Part shown: positions 1 through 10,311 of the stretch, piece after piece
Numbering within the stretch: the stretch's first letter is position 1
Layout of the letters: each line of letters starts with the position of its first letter
Assembly: GCF_014653215.1 (NCBI RefSeq)
Contig: NZ_BNAI01000001.1
Span: forward strand, 789,949 to 853,948
Origin: Pseudolysinimonas yzui
GTDB taxonomy: Bacteria > Actinomycetota > Actinomycetes > Actinomycetales > Microbacteriaceae
Direction: 5' to 3'
Length of the DNA: 64,000 nucleotides
Notes under the pieces: model-generated
Database searches by the model: none
Told to the model about the DNA's origin: nothing
The model's input: the letters and a program-made list of their open reading frames with translations, nothing else
Made by a program: the position numbers and the translations under genes

Positions 1-794
1 AACCCGACGATGTGCGTGCCGTCGGCGACGATCCCGATCTTGTCCTTGAGCGGGCGGGTGCCCGCCAACACGGCGCCGAGCACGAGACCCGGGTTGTCTT
101 CGTTGTCGAGCGCGAGCGAGTAGCTGACCGCGTCGGCCTCGTCGAGCAGCTGACCGAGGTCGACACCGGCGAGGCCGCACGGCACGAGGCCGAAGGCGGT
201 GAGCGCGGAATAGCGACCGCCCACGTTCGGGTCGGCGTTGAACACCCGGTAGCCGTCGGCTCGCGCAGCCTGGTCGAGGGGCGAGCCGGGGTCGGTGACG
301 ATGACGATGCGCTCGAGCGGGTCGATGCCGGCGGCCTCGAACGCGGCGGCGAACGCCCGCTTCTGGCTGTCGGTCTCGACGGTCGAGCCGGACTTCGAGG
401 AGACGACGACCACCGTCGACGCCAGCGGTCCGGCGAGGGCGCCCTGCACCTGCTCCGGATCGGTGGAGTCGAGCACGACGAGCTCGACTCCGTAGGTCTT
501 CGTGATGACCTCAGGCGCGAGCGACGAACCGCCCATGCCGCACAGCACCACATGGTGGACGCCCTTGGCGGCCAGATCCTCGCGCAGGGCGGCGATGTCG
601 TCGACCAGCCCGCGCGAGACGGCCACGGCTTCGGTCCAGCCGAGGCGGATGGCGGCTTCGGCTTCGGCGGCCGCGCCCCACAACGTCGGATCCTGGGCGG
701 TGATCGCGCCGGCGACGCCGTCGGACACGAGCTGCGGCACGACCCGCTCGATCGCCTCCGCCGCGGCGCCGGTCGCCGCGATCGTGACGGTCAC
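1..794 (-). CDS. pgi: Glucose-6-phosphate isomerase, 3' part missing
   Basis: Converts glucose-6-phosphate and fructose-6-phosphate in the cytoplasm, joining glycolysis to the pentose phosphate pathway. About 264 N-terminal residues are visible and the rest lies beyond the window start. The translation shows the sugar isomerase (SIS) fold with [11 protein letters not shown] and [10 protein letters not shown] phosphate-binding loops and a [10 protein letters not shown] stretch. The GTG start overlaps the transaldolase stop by four bases (GTGA), which argues for translational coupling in a tkt-tal-pgi operon. In related actinobacteria zwf, opcA and pgl follow; that part is not visible here. Confidence 0.93.
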   Translation of the reverse strand, partial: MTVTIAATGAAAEAIERVVPQLVSDGVAGAITAQDPTLWGAAAEAEAAIRLGWTEAVAVSRGLVDDIAALREDLAAKGVHHVVLCGMGGSSLAPEVITKTYGVELVVLDSTDPEQVQGALAGPLASTVVVVSSKSGSTVETDSQKRAFAAAFEAAGIDPLERIVIVTDPGSPLDQAARADGYRVFNADPNVGGRYSALTAFGLVPCGLAGVDLGQLLDEADAVSYSLALDNEDNPGLVLGAVLAGTRPLKDKIGIVADGTHIVG

Positions 795-1912
795 TGTGTT
801 GCTTCCGGACGCGCGGCCTCGAGGGCCGCTGTGACGGTGTCGAGCAGTTCGTTCCAGGAGACGATGAACTTCTCGACGCCTTCCTTTTCGAGCAGCGCGG
901 TCACGTCGTCGTAGTCGACGCCCACGGCGGCGAGGTCGTCGAGCACCTTCTGCGCGTCGGCGTAGGAGCCGGTCACGGCGTCGCCGTGGAGCGGAGCGTG
1001 GTCGAACGTCGCCTCGAGGGTCTTCTCCGGCATCGTGTTGACGACGCCCGCGACGGCGAGCTCGGTGACGTAGAGCGTGTCGGGCAGCGCCGGGTCCTTG
1101 ACTCCGGTCGAGGCCCACAGCGGCCGCTGCGGGTTGGCGCCCGCCGCGAGGAGCGCCTTCGCCTGGTCGGTCGCGAACTCACGCTCGAACAGCTGGTAGG
1201 CGAGCTGCGCGTTCGCGATGCCGGCCTTGCTCTTGAGCGCGAGGGCCTCGGGGGTTCCGATCGCTTCGAGGCGCTTGTCGATCTCGGTGTCGACGCGCGA
1301 GACGAAGAACGACGCGACGGAGTGGATCGCCGAGATGTCGTGGCCTGCGGCCTTCGCCTTCTCGAGGCCGTCGAGGTAGGCGTGGATGACGGCGCGGTGC
1401 CGCTCGAGGCTGAAGATGAGCGTCACGTTGACGCTGATGCCGGCCGCGATCGTCGCGGTGATGGCCTCGAGGCCCTCCACGGTCGCGGGGATCTTGATCA
1501 TGGCGTTCGGCTTGGCGACCTTCGCCCAGAGCTGCTGGGCCTGGGTGATGGTGCCCGCGGCGTCGTGGGCGAGACCCGGCTCGACCTCGATCGAGACGCG
1601 GCCGTCGACCCCGCCCGACCGGGCGTAGACCGGCGCGAAGATCTCCGAGGCCGCGGCGACGTCATCCGTCGTGATCTCGAAGACCGCGTCCGCGGCCGAC
1701 GTTCCGGCTTCCGCCAGGGCGGAGACCTGCTCGTCGTATGCCTGACCCTTGGCGAGGGCGCCGGCGAAGATCGTCGGGTTGGTGGTGACTCCCACGACAT
1801 CGCGTTCGTCGATGAGCTTCTGCAGGCTCCCCGAGACGATGCGTTCGCGGGAAAGGTCGTCGAGCCAGATGCTGACGCCGAGTGCGGAGAGCTGCTGGGT
1901 GGTGCTGGTCAT
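791..1912 (-). CDS. tal: Transaldolase
   Basis: Transfers a dihydroxyacetone unit between sugar phosphates in the non-oxidative pentose phosphate pathway. The 373-residue protein has the length of the actinobacterial transaldolase type. The [13 protein letters not shown] segment (residues 41-53) and AMIKIPAT (137-144) are visible; Lys140 is the expected Schiff-base lysine. It starts 12 bases after the tkt stop and overlaps pgi by four bases, so the three genes are very probably one transcript read leftwards. Confidence 0.95.
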   Translation of the reverse strand: MTSTTQQLSALGVSIWLDDLSRERIVSGSLQKLIDERDVVGVTTNPTIFAGALAKGQAYDEQVSALAEAGTSAADAVFEITTDDVAAASEIFAPVYARSGGVDGRVSIEVEPGLAHDAAGTITQAQQLWAKVAKPNAMIKIPATVEGLEAITATIAAGISVNVTLIFSLERHRAVIHAYLDGLEKAKAAGHDISAIHSVASFFVSRVDTEIDKRLEAIGTPEALALKSKAGIANAQLAYQLFEREFATDQAKALLAAGANPQRPLWASTGVKDPALPDTLYVTELAVAGVVNTMPEKTLEATFDHAPLHGDAVTGSYADAQKVLDDLAAVGVDYDDVTALLEKEGVEKFIVSWNELLDTVTAALEAARPEATQ

Positions 1913-1924
1913 TTCAGGTGCCTC

Positions 1925-4000
1925 TCAGCTCGCCGCGGCGAGCGATTCCTTCGCGGCCGCGACAACGGCCTCGGTGGTGATCCCGAACTCGCGGTACAGG
2001 GTCTTGTAGTCGGCGGATGCGCCGAAGTGCTCGATGGAGACGCTGCGCCCGGCGTCGCCGACGTAGGGGAGCCAGGTGAGCCCCAGGCCCGCCTCGACCG
2101 ACACCCGGGCGCGTACGGCGCTCGGGAGCACCGACTCGCGGTAGGCGGCATCCTGTTCGGCGAACCACTCCTGACACGGCACGGAGACGACACTCGCCGC
2201 GATTCCTTCGGCTTCGAGGGCTGCGGCCGCCTCGACGGCGAACTGCACCTCGGAACCCGAACCCATGAGGATGACATCGGGGGTGGGCTTCGACGCCGGG
2301 ACGAGCACGTACGCGCCCTTCGCGACGCCCTCGGCGCCCGCGACGACGCTGCGGTCGAACACGGGCAGGTTCTGCCGGCTGAGCGCGATGCCGGCGGGGC
2401 CCTTGCGGCGCTCGAGCATCGTCTTCCAGGCCCAGGCGACCTCGTTGGCGTCGGCGGGGCGCACGACGTCCAGCCCCGGGATGGTGCGCAGGGTCGTCAG
2501 CTGCTCGATCGGCTGGTGCGTCGGGCCGTCTTCGCCGAGCGCGACCGAGTCGTGCGTCCAGACGAAGATCGACGGGGCGCCCATGAGCGCCGCGAGCCGC
2601 ACGGCGGGGCGCATGTAGTCGCTGAAGATCAGGAACGTGCCGCCGAACGGGCGCGTGTTGCCGTGCAGCACGATGCCGTTGAGGATCGACGCCATCGCGT
2701 GCTCGCGGATGCCGAAGTGCAGCACGCGGCCGTACGGTTCGCCGGTCCACTCGTGCGTCGAGTGCTCGCTCGGGATGAACGAGCGCGCACCCTCGATGGT
2801 GGTGTTGTTCGACTCGGCGAGGTCGGCCGAGCCGCCCCACAGCTCCGGGATGACGGCGCCGAGCGCCGACAGCACCTTGCCGCTCGCGGCGCGCGTCGAC
2901 ACCTCCTTGTCGGCAGGGAAGACCGGGAGGGCCTCCACCACGCCGTCGGGCAACGCACCGCTCAGGATGCGGTCGAGCAGCTGCTTGCGGTCGGGGTTCG
3001 CGGCGGCCCAGGCGTCGAACGACTTCTGCCACTCGGCGTGCGCGGCCGCCCCACGGTCGAGGGCCTGACGCGTGTGCGCGATGACGTCGTCGGCGACGTC
3101 GAAGTGCTTCTCGGGGTCGAACCCGAGCACCGCCTTGGTCGCTGCGAGTTCCTCGGCGCCCAGGGCGGATCCGTGGATCTTGCCGGTGTTCTGCTTCTTC
3201 GGGGCGGGCCAGCCGATGATCGTCTTCAGGATGATGATGCTCGGCTTCGACGTCTCGGCCTTGGCCGCCTCGATCGCGCGGTGCAGTTCGTGCACGTCTT
3301 CGACGTACTCGCCGGTCTTCTTCCAGTCCACCGTCTGCACGTGCCAGTCGTACGCGGCGTAGCGGGCCGCCACATCCTCGGTGAAAGCGATGTCGGTGTC
3401 GTCTTCGATGGAGATCTGATTCGCGTCGTAGATCACCACGAGGTTGCCGAGCTGCTGGTGGCCGGCGAGCGACGATGCCTCGCTCGTGACGCCCTCCTGC
3501 AGGTCGCCGTCGGAGGCGATGACGTAGACGAAGTGGTCGAACGGGCTGGTGCCGGCGGCCGCGTCGGGGTCGAAGAGCCCCCGCTCGAAGCGGGACGCGT
3601 AGGCGAAGCCGACCGCGGAGGCGAGGCCCTGGCCGAGCGGCCCGGTGGTGATCTCGACGCCGTCGGTGTGGCCGTACTCGGGGTGACCCGGCGTCTTCGA
3701 ACGCCAGGTGCGCAGCGCCTTCAGGTCGTCGAGTTCGAGGCCGTAGCCGCCCAGGTAGAGCTGCACGTACTGCGTGAGCGAGGAGTGGCCCGCAGAGAGG
3801 ATGAAGCGGTCGCGGCCGATCCACTCGTTGTCGGCCGGGTCGCGGCGCATGACCTTCTGGAAGAGCAGGTAGGCGGCGGGGGCGAGGCTCATCGCCGTTC
3901 CCGGATGCCCGTTCCCCACCTTCTCGACGGCGTCTGCCGCCAGGATCCGAGCGGTGTCGACGGCACGAGCGTCGACGTCATCCCAAGAGAGTTCTGGCAC
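1925..4000 (-). CDS. tkt: Transketolase
   Basis: Thiamine-diphosphate enzyme that moves two-carbon units between pentose phosphate pathway sugars. The 691-residue protein has the expected full length. Visible are the N-terminal GHPGTAMSLAP segment, the cofactor-binding ASDGDLQEGV region, and a C-terminal transketolase domain with FGIREHAMA. I chose the GTG at 4000 (protein starts VPELSWDD); an AAAGG about ten bases upstream could serve as ribosome binding site. The frame stays open for 69 more codons upstream, but that extension has no family similarity I recognise. It is the first gene of the leftward operon. Confidence 0.95.
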   Translation of the reverse strand: MPELSWDDVDARAVDTARILAADAVEKVGNGHPGTAMSLAPAAYLLFQKVMRRDPADNEWIGRDRFILSAGHSSLTQYVQLYLGGYGLELDDLKALRTWRSKTPGHPEYGHTDGVEITTGPLGQGLASAVGFAYASRFERGLFDPDAAAGTSPFDHFVYVIASDGDLQEGVTSEASSLAGHQQLGNLVVIYDANQISIEDDTDIAFTEDVAARYAAYDWHVQTVDWKKTGEYVEDVHELHRAIEAAKAETSKPSIIILKTIIGWPAPKKQNTGKIHGSALGAEELAATKAVLGFDPEKHFDVADDVIAHTRQALDRGAAAHAEWQKSFDAWAAANPDRKQLLDRILSGALPDGVVEALPVFPADKEVSTRAASGKVLSALGAVIPELWGGSADLAESNNTTIEGARSFIPSEHSTHEWTGEPYGRVLHFGIREHAMASILNGIVLHGNTRPFGGTFLIFSDYMRPAVRLAALMGAPSIFVWTHDSVALGEDGPTHQPIEQLTTLRTIPGLDVVRPADANEVAWAWKTMLERRKGPAGIALSRQNLPVFDRSVVAGAEGVAKGAYVLVPASKPTPDVILMGSGSEVQFAVEAAAALEAEGIAASVVSVPCQEWFAEQDAAYRESVLPSAVRARVSVEAGLGLTWLPYVGDAGRSVSIEHFGASADYKTLYREFGITTEAVVAAAKESLAAAS

Positions 4001-4116
4001 GGAAAAGGGGCCTTTCGCAGTGGGGAACGGTCCGGGTGGCAGGGACCGATGTCCAGCATACCGAGGCCGGATCGGGCCTCTTGCGCGCGGGCGTAAGGAG
4101 ACGAAACACGGTCGCC

Positions 4117-4122
4117 TAGACT
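4117..4122 (+). promoter_or_regulatory. Candidate -10 box for ctaB-ctaA
   Basis: TAGACT lies about 30 bases before the ctaB ATG. A GAGGAG ribosome binding site at about 4143-4148 follows it, so this would be a transcript with a short leader. The 152-base gap also has to hold the tkt promoter, which I cannot place with confidence. Confidence 0.5.
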
Positions 4123-4152
4123 TGCTGGGATTCACGAACGATCCGAGGAGCC

Positions 4153-5094
4153 ATGCAGGGAGCCGTCGACAGCCCGGTCGAGACCCCCCCAGGGGTCCGG
4201 ATCGCACCCTTCCGCAAACTGCGGGCGTACGTCGCGCTCACCAAGCCCCGCGTCATCGAACTGCTGCTGGTGACGACGGCACCCGTCATGATCCTCGCGG
4301 AGCGCAGCATCCCGGATCTGTGGCTCGTGCTCGCGACGCTCGTCGGCGGCACGTTCTCGGCCGCGTCGGCGAATGCGTTCAACTGCTACATCGACCGCGA
4401 CATCGACCGGGTGATGAAGCGCACCAGCGGTCGCCCGCTGGTGACCGGAGAGCTCTCGCCACGCGAGGCGCTCGTGTTCGCCTTCGCGACCGGGATCGCG
4501 TCGGTGGTGTTCCTGTGGGTCTTCACGACCTGGCTCGCCGCCGTGCTCTCGCTGGTCGCGATCCTCTACTACGTGCTCGTCTACACCATGCTGTTGAAGC
4601 GCCGCACTCCGCAGAACATCGTGTGGGGCGGTGCGGCCGGGTGCATGCCGGTGCTGATCGGCTGGGCTGCGGTCACCGGGTCGCTCAGCTGGACCCCCGT
4701 CATCCTGTTCGCGATCGTCTTCCTCTGGACACCGCCCCACTACTGGCCGCTGTCGATGCGCTACCAGGCCGACTACGCGGCGGCGGAGGTGCCGATGCTG
4801 TCCGTCGTGCGGGGCCGGGCGGCGGTCGGCCTCCAGGTCGTGCTCTACGCCTGGGCGACGGTCGTGTGCTCGCTCCTGCTGGTGCCGGTCGCTCCGATGG
4901 GCGTGCTCTACGCCGTCGTCGCGACCCTCTCCGGCGCCTGGTTCGTCGTGGAATCGCATCGCCTGTACGCCGGAGCCATCCGTGGCGAGGAGCTCAAGCC
5001 CATGCGGGTCTTCCACGCGTCGATCACGTATCTGACGCTCGTGTTCGTCGCCGTCGGGCTCGACCCGCTGCTCTACCTGCCGATCCCGTTCTGA
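4153..5094 (+). CDS. ctaB: Heme O synthase (protoheme IX farnesyltransferase)
   Basis: UbiA-family integral membrane enzyme that adds a farnesyl group to heme b, making heme O for cytochrome oxidase. The 313 residues contain about nine hydrophobic segments. The prenyl-diphosphate binding motif is seen as [18 protein letters not shown], followed by the second family motif around [15 protein letters not shown]. It is preceded by a GAGGAG ribosome binding site and followed 13 bases later by ctaA, the next enzyme in the pathway, so the two form an operon. Confidence 0.95.
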   Translation: MQGAVDSPVETPPGVRIAPFRKLRAYVALTKPRVIELLLVTTAPVMILAERSIPDLWLVLATLVGGTFSAASANAFNCYIDRDIDRVMKRTSGRPLVTGELSPREALVFAFATGIASVVFLWVFTTWLAAVLSLVAILYYVLVYTMLLKRRTPQNIVWGGAAGCMPVLIGWAAVTGSLSWTPVILFAIVFLWTPPHYWPLSMRYQADYAAAEVPMLSVVRGRAAVGLQVVLYAWATVVCSLLLVPVAPMGVLYAVVATLSGAWFVVESHRLYAGAIRGEELKPMRVFHASITYLTLVFVAVGLDPLLYLPIPF

Positions 5095-5107
5095 TCGGGA
5101 CCCGACC

Positions 5108-6100
5108 GTGAAATTGCGCACCCCTCTCGGCTGGGCCGCCGAACGCTGGACTCTCGGGTCGCGGGCGCTGCGCTGGGGCACGACCGCCGCCTTGGTCGCG
5201 AGCATTCTCATCGTGCTCGGCGGCGTCGTCGTGCGGGTGACGGGTTCCGGCCTCGGTTGCCCGACCTGGCCCACCTGCACCGACGACTCGCTGATCGCGA
5301 CCCCGGAGCTCGGCATCCACGGCTTCATCGAATTCGCCAACCGCACCGTCACCGGGGTGTTGATCGTCGCCGTGGGCTGGGCGATCGTCGCGGCGAGGTT
5401 GCAGCGCCCGCGGGATCGGATGCTCACCCGACTCGCCTGGTCGATGTTCTGGCTCGTGGTCGCCAATGCCCTCGCCGGGGGCGTCACGGTGTGGGTCGAT
5501 CTCAACCCGTGGGTCGTCGCGATGCACTTCGTTCTCGCCATGGGCCTGCTCGCCTGCGCAACCTTCACCTGGCATCGCGCCCGCTGGACGGGTGGATCCG
5601 GGCCCCGGCCCTCGGGCGCGTCGCGCGCTCTCGCCTGGGCGCTCGTCGTGGCCACGGGGGGAGTCGTGGCCACCGGGACCCTGGTCACCGGCTCCGGCCC
5701 GCACGCCGGCGACTCGGCCGAGGTGCCCCGCATGGGATTCGATTGGACGGCGGTGGTGACGGTGCATGGAGTCGCCGCCGTCTCCGTGCTCCTGATCGCG
5801 ACGGTGCTGGCTTTCCGGCTTCGCCGCGAAGCCGGGGGACACCTGGCGCTCCGGCGCGTCGGTGTGCTGTTGCTCGTGCTCGTCATTCAGCTGACCGTCG
5901 GCACGACCCAGTCGCTCATCGGCATCCCTGAAGTGCTCGTCGCGATCCACGGCGTGCTCGCCGCGCTCGTCTGGGTGGGAGCCCTGCGCGTCGTCCTCGA
6001 TACCGACCCGAGGCTCTGGGCCGTGCGCGACCACCAACTGATCACCGGCGCGCTCGTGCCCAGCCTTCCGCAAGCCGACCCTGTAGACTCGCTCCGCTAG
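5108..6100 (+). CDS. ctaA: Heme A synthase
   Basis: COX15/CtaA family membrane enzyme that oxidises the C8 methyl of heme O to give heme A. The 330-residue protein starts with GTG. It has the [10 protein letters not shown] motif after the first membrane segment, several further hydrophobic helices, and conserved histidines in [27 protein letters not shown] and AIHGVLAAL that fit heme ligands. It is transcribed with ctaB and directly precedes the SUF operon. Confidence 0.94.
   Translation: MKLRTPLGWAAERWTLGSRALRWGTTAALVASILIVLGGVVVRVTGSGLGCPTWPTCTDDSLIATPELGIHGFIEFANRTVTGVLIVAVGWAIVAARLQRPRDRMLTRLAWSMFWLVVANALAGGVTVWVDLNPWVVAMHFVLAMGLLACATFTWHRARWTGGSGPRPSGASRALAWALVVATGGVVATGTLVTGSGPHAGDSAEVPRMGFDWTAVVTVHGVAAVSVLLIATVLAFRLRREAGGHLALRRVGVLLLVLVIQLTVGTTQSLIGIPEVLVAIHGVLAALVWVGALRVVLDTDPRLWAVRDHQLITGALVPSLPQADPVDSLR
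6084..6089 (+). promoter_or_regulatory. Candidate -10 box of the SUF operon
   Basis: TAGACT lies at the very end of ctaA, about 115 bases before the sufB ATG. This would give a leader of roughly 100 bases. No SufR gene or obvious operator is seen here. Confidence 0.45.
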
Positions 6101-6203
6101 GGAGCATCGACGCTGCTGGCTCTTGAACAGCGTTGAACTGCCCGAAACGAGCAGGCCGACACGAGCGGAATGGCTCGCTTCGGCAGAAAAGAGGCTCATA
6201 CCC

Positions 6204-7622
6204 ATGTCTGACGTGCTCATCGACCGTCCGGAGCTGAACGACCTCGGCAACTACGAGTTCGGCTGGGCCGACTCGGATGCCGCCGGCGCCTCGGCCCGGC
6301 GCGGCATCTCCGAGGAGGTCGTCACCGACATCTCGCACCTCAAGAGCGAGCCCGAGTGGATGCTCAAGAACCGCCTGAAGGCGCTCAAGATCTTCGGCAT
6401 GAAGCCGATGCCGACGTGGGGTGCCGATCTGTCGGGCATCGACTTCGACAACATCAAGTACTTCGTGCGTTCGACCGAGAAGCAGGCCCAGACCTGGGAA
6501 GACCTGCCCGACGACATCAAGAACACGTACGAGAAGCTCGGGATCCCCGAGGCCGAGCGGTCCCGACTGGTGTCGGGCGTCGCCGCCCAGTACGAGTCAG
6601 AGGTCGTCTTCCACTCGATCCAGAAGGACCTCGAGGAGCAGGGCGTGCTCTTCCTCGACACCGACACGGCGCTCAAGGAGTACCCGGAGATCTTCCAGGA
6701 GTACTTCGGCACCGTGATCCCGTCCGGTGACAACAAGTTCGCCGCGCTGAACACCGCGGTGTGGTCGGGCGGCTCGTTCGTCTACGTGCCGAAGGGCGTG
6801 CACGTCGAGATTCCGCTGCAGGCCTACTTCCGCATCAACACCGAGAACATGGGCCAGTTCGAGCGGACGCTGATCATCGCCGACGAGGGCTCCTACGTGC
6901 ACTACATCGAGGGCTGCACCGCGCCGATCTACAAGTCGGACTCGCTGCACTCCGCGGTCGTCGAGATCATCGTCAAGAAGAACGCCCGGGTGCGCTACAC
7001 GACGATTCAGAACTGGTCGAACAACGTCTACAACCTCGTCACCAAGCGCGCGATCGCGCACGAGGGCGCGACGATGGAGTGGATCGACGGCAACATCGGC
7101 TCCAAGGTGACGATGAAGTACCCGTCGATCTACCTGGTGGGGGAGCATGCCAAGGGCGAGACCCTGTCGGTCGCCTTCGCCGGTCCGGGACAGCACCAGG
7201 ATGCCGGCGCCAAGATGATCCACCTCGCGCCGTACACGACCTCTTCGATCGTCTCGAAGTCGATCGCGCGCGGCGGCGGTCGCGCCGGATACCGCGGCGA
7301 GGTGCGGGTGGGCGAGAACGCCCACCACTCGGCGAACACCGTGCGCTGCGACGCGCTGCTCGTCGACTCGATCTCGCGCAGCGACACCTACCCGGCGATC
7401 GACATCCGCGTCGACGACGTGCAACTCGGCCACGAGGCGACGGTGTCGCGCGTGTCGGAGGAACAGCTGTTCTACCTGATGTCCCGTGGCATGGCCGAAG
7501 ACGAAGCGATGGCGATGATCGTGCGCGGCTTCATCGAGCCGATCGCCCGCGAACTGCCGATGGAGTACGCCCTGGAACTCAACAAGCTGATCGAAATGAG
7601 CATGGAAGGCTCGGTCGGATAG
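6204..7622 (+). CDS. sufB: Fe-S cluster assembly scaffold SufB
   Basis: Core subunit of the SufBCD scaffold on which Fe-S clusters are built in the cytoplasm. The 472-residue length fits the family when the ATG at 6204 is used. That start has an AAAAGAGG ribosome binding site nine bases upstream, and the protein begins [11 protein letters not shown]. Cys382 in TVRCDALL is the candidate cluster or sulfur-accepting cysteine. The stop shares one base with the GTG of sufD, which is the first of a series of overlaps in this operon. Confidence 0.96.
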   Translation: MSDVLIDRPELNDLGNYEFGWADSDAAGASARRGISEEVVTDISHLKSEPEWMLKNRLKALKIFGMKPMPTWGADLSGIDFDNIKYFVRSTEKQAQTWEDLPDDIKNTYEKLGIPEAERSRLVSGVAAQYESEVVFHSIQKDLEEQGVLFLDTDTALKEYPEIFQEYFGTVIPSGDNKFAALNTAVWSGGSFVYVPKGVHVEIPLQAYFRINTENMGQFERTLIIADEGSYVHYIEGCTAPIYKSDSLHSAVVEIIVKKNARVRYTTIQNWSNNVYNLVTKRAIAHEGATMEWIDGNIGSKVTMKYPSIYLVGEHAKGETLSVAFAGPGQHQDAGAKMIHLAPYTTSSIVSKSIARGGGRAGYRGEVRVGENAHHSANTVRCDALLVDSISRSDTYPAIDIRVDDVQLGHEATVSRVSEEQLFYLMSRGMAEDEAMAMIVRGFIEPIARELPMEYALELNKLIEMSMEGSVG

Positions 7623-8803
7623 TGGCCGTCGGCACCGAGGCCGCCCCGGATACCACGGCACAGCGGCTGGGAATCGTCGCGCACAGCGATGGACCGTTCG
7701 TTCCCGTTCAAACCCGCTCCGAACGGCCGAAGTCGACCCTCCATGACGACTTCGCCGCCGTCGAGGCGTGGCAGACGGAGTGGAAACTCACTCCGATCGA
7801 CCGCATCCGCGACCTGATCGACGGACCCCTCGACGGGTCGCCGTACCCGATCCAGTATCCGGATGTCGCGCACACGACCGTCGAGTGGATCGACCGCACC
7901 GACGCCCGCATCGGGTCCGCCGGCATCCCGGAGGAGCGCGCCGCCGCGAACGGCTGGAGCAGCTTCGAGAAGGCTCTGCGGATCGCGATCGAGGGCGAAC
8001 CCGAATCGCTGACCGTCACGCGTGCCGCGATGGGGTCGGCCGCCCGCGCCGCACACGTGCTCGTCGAAGCTGCGCCGCAGTCGAAGGGTCTCGTCATCCT
8101 CGACAGCCGAGGCAGCGCCGCGCTGACCGAGAACGTCGAGATCGTCGTCGGCGAAGGCGCTCACCTCACGGTGGTCAGCCTGCAGGAATGGGATGACGAC
8201 GCCCGTCACCTGGCGAGCCACTTCGCGTCGATCGGCAAGGACGGCAAGCTCACCCACATCGTCGTCTCGCTCGGCGGTTCGATCGTGCGGGTCAACCCGT
8301 CGGCGCATCTCGCCGGCGAGGGCTCGGACGCCGAGCTGCTCGGCGTCTACTTCGCGGATGCCGGACAGCACCTGGAGCAGCGGGTCTACGTGCACCACGA
8401 TGCCCCGCACACCCGCAGCCGGGTCACCTACAAGGGTGCGCTCAACGGCGAGGGCGCGCGCACCGTGTGGGTCGGCGACGTGCTCATCGGTCCGCGCGCG
8501 GTCGGCACCGACACCTACGAGCAGAACCGCAACCTCGTGCTCTCGGAAGGAACGCGGGCGGACAGCATCCCGAACCTCGAGATCCAGACCGGCGACATCG
8601 TCGGCGCCGGACACGCGAGCGCGACCGGCCGGTTCGACGACGAGCACCTCTTCTACCTGCAGTCGCGGGGCATTCCCGAGGCCGAAGCCCGTCGGCTGGT
8701 CGTCCTCGGCTTCCTCATCGAGGTCGTGCAGCGCATCCCCGAGCCGGTGCTGCAGGCGCGGCTGGTCTCGGCTCTCGTCGCCGAACTGGAGGGCGCTGCG
8801 TGA
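7622..8803 (+). CDS. sufD: Fe-S cluster assembly protein SufD
   Basis: Partner of SufB in the SufBC2D complex, needed for iron entry and scaffold formation. The 393-residue protein begins with a GTG that overlaps the sufB stop. The right-handed beta-helix core typical of SufB/SufD is seen in the C-terminal half, with family landmarks such as QTGDIVGAGHAS and LFYLQSRGIPEAEARRL. It overlaps the following ferredoxin gene by four bases (GTGA). Confidence 0.94.
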   Translation: MAVGTEAAPDTTAQRLGIVAHSDGPFVPVQTRSERPKSTLHDDFAAVEAWQTEWKLTPIDRIRDLIDGPLDGSPYPIQYPDVAHTTVEWIDRTDARIGSAGIPEERAAANGWSSFEKALRIAIEGEPESLTVTRAAMGSAARAAHVLVEAAPQSKGLVILDSRGSAALTENVEIVVGEGAHLTVVSLQEWDDDARHLASHFASIGKDGKLTHIVVSLGGSIVRVNPSAHLAGEGSDAELLGVYFADAGQHLEQRVYVHHDAPHTRSRVTYKGALNGEGARTVWVGDVLIGPRAVGTDTYEQNRNLVLSEGTRADSIPNLEIQTGDIVGAGHASATGRFDDEHLFYLQSRGIPEAEARRLVVLGFLIEVVQRIPEPVLQARLVSALVAELEGAA

Positions 8804-9110
8804 GCACGAAGGTCTGCGCTCTCAGCGACCTGTCGGTGTCGACGGCGAAGAAGGTCGTCGTCGACGGCACCCCCATCGCCGTGGTCATGGATTCGGCGGG
8901 CGACGTACATGCGCTCGGCGACACCTGCACGCACGGCGACATCTCGCTCTCGGAGGGGTTCGTCGAAGACGACACCCTCGAATGCTGGGCGCACGGCTCC
9001 AAGTTCGAACTCGCCACCGGCAAACCCCTGACCCTCCCGGCCTACGAACCGGTTCCCGTTTTCGCGGTCGAGATCATCGACGGCGACGTCTACATCGGAG
9101 AGAAGATCTC

Positions 9111-9114
<4 letters not shown>
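8800..9114 (+). CDS. Rieske-type [2Fe-2S] ferredoxin of the SUF operon
   Basis: Small Rieske-fold protein of 104 residues. Cluster ligands are visible as CTHGD and CWAHGS, the usual two Cys/His pairs. It resembles the ferredoxin subunits of non-heme iron oxygenases, but in actinobacterial suf operons this gene has a fixed place between sufD and sufC. It may therefore supply electrons to cluster assembly or act as an early client; this role is inference from position. Four-base overlaps on both sides (GTGA and ATGA) tie it to sufD and sufC. Confidence 0.92.
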
Positions 9115-9869
<755 letters not shown>

Positions 9870-9895
9870 CCTTTTCGTCGAAAGGACGCGAACCG

Positions 9896-10225
9896 ATGCC
9901 CACCGCTCTGGAACCGAAACTCTTCAACGACGTCGAAGAGGGGCTGAAGGACGTCATCGATCCCGAACTCGGGGTCAACATCGTCGATCTCGGGCTCATC
10001 TACGACCTCACCTGGGATGACGAGAACGATGCCCTCATCATCTCGATGACGCTCACCTCGGCGGGCTGCCCGCTGACCGACGTGATCGAGGAACAGGTCG
10101 CCCAGTCGCTCGACGGGATCGTCGAGCGGTTCCGCATCAACTGGGTCTGGATGCCGCCGTGGGGACCGGAGCGCATCACCGACGACGGCCGCGACATGAT
10201 GCGAGCGCTCGGCTTCAGCATCTGA
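9896..10225 (+). CDS. MIP18/DUF59 Fe-S maturation protein (SufT-like)
   Basis: A 109-residue DUF59-family protein with DPELGVNIVDLGLIYDL and the conserved cysteine in TSAGCPLT. Members called SufT help deliver clusters to target proteins. It lies 26 bases after sufC and has a GAAAGGAC ribosome binding site. SufS and SufU, which usually sit between sufC and sufT, are absent here. The C-terminal FRINWVWMPPWGPE stretch is typical of the actinobacterial family. Confidence 0.9.
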   Translation: MPTALEPKLFNDVEEGLKDVIDPELGVNIVDLGLIYDLTWDDENDALIISMTLTSAGCPLTDVIEEQVAQSLDGIVERFRINWVWMPPWGPERITDDGRDMMRALGFSI

Positions 10226-10299
10226 CCGCTCGGCGGTGGGTTCTGCCCCCAATTCTGAGGGCCCCCTGACTGGGTAGCGCGCATGCCGTGACTCGCCGA

Positions 10300-10305
10300 T
10301 AGCCT
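10300..10305 (+). promoter_or_regulatory. -10 box of the histidine kinase gene, probably leaderless
   Basis: TAGCCT lies six bases before the GTG start at 10312, and no ribosome binding site fits between. Transcription would begin at or next to the start codon. Confidence 0.55.
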
Positions 10306-10311
10306 GAGTGC

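Noticed and set aside
986-4096. Very long open frame on the plus strand opposite transaldolase and transketolase
   Set aside because: Its translation is Arg/Asp/Gly-rich without any family motif, while the minus strand encodes two textbook enzymes. It is a codon-bias shadow, as are similar long frames at 4132-5886 (minus) and 30789-32897 (minus).
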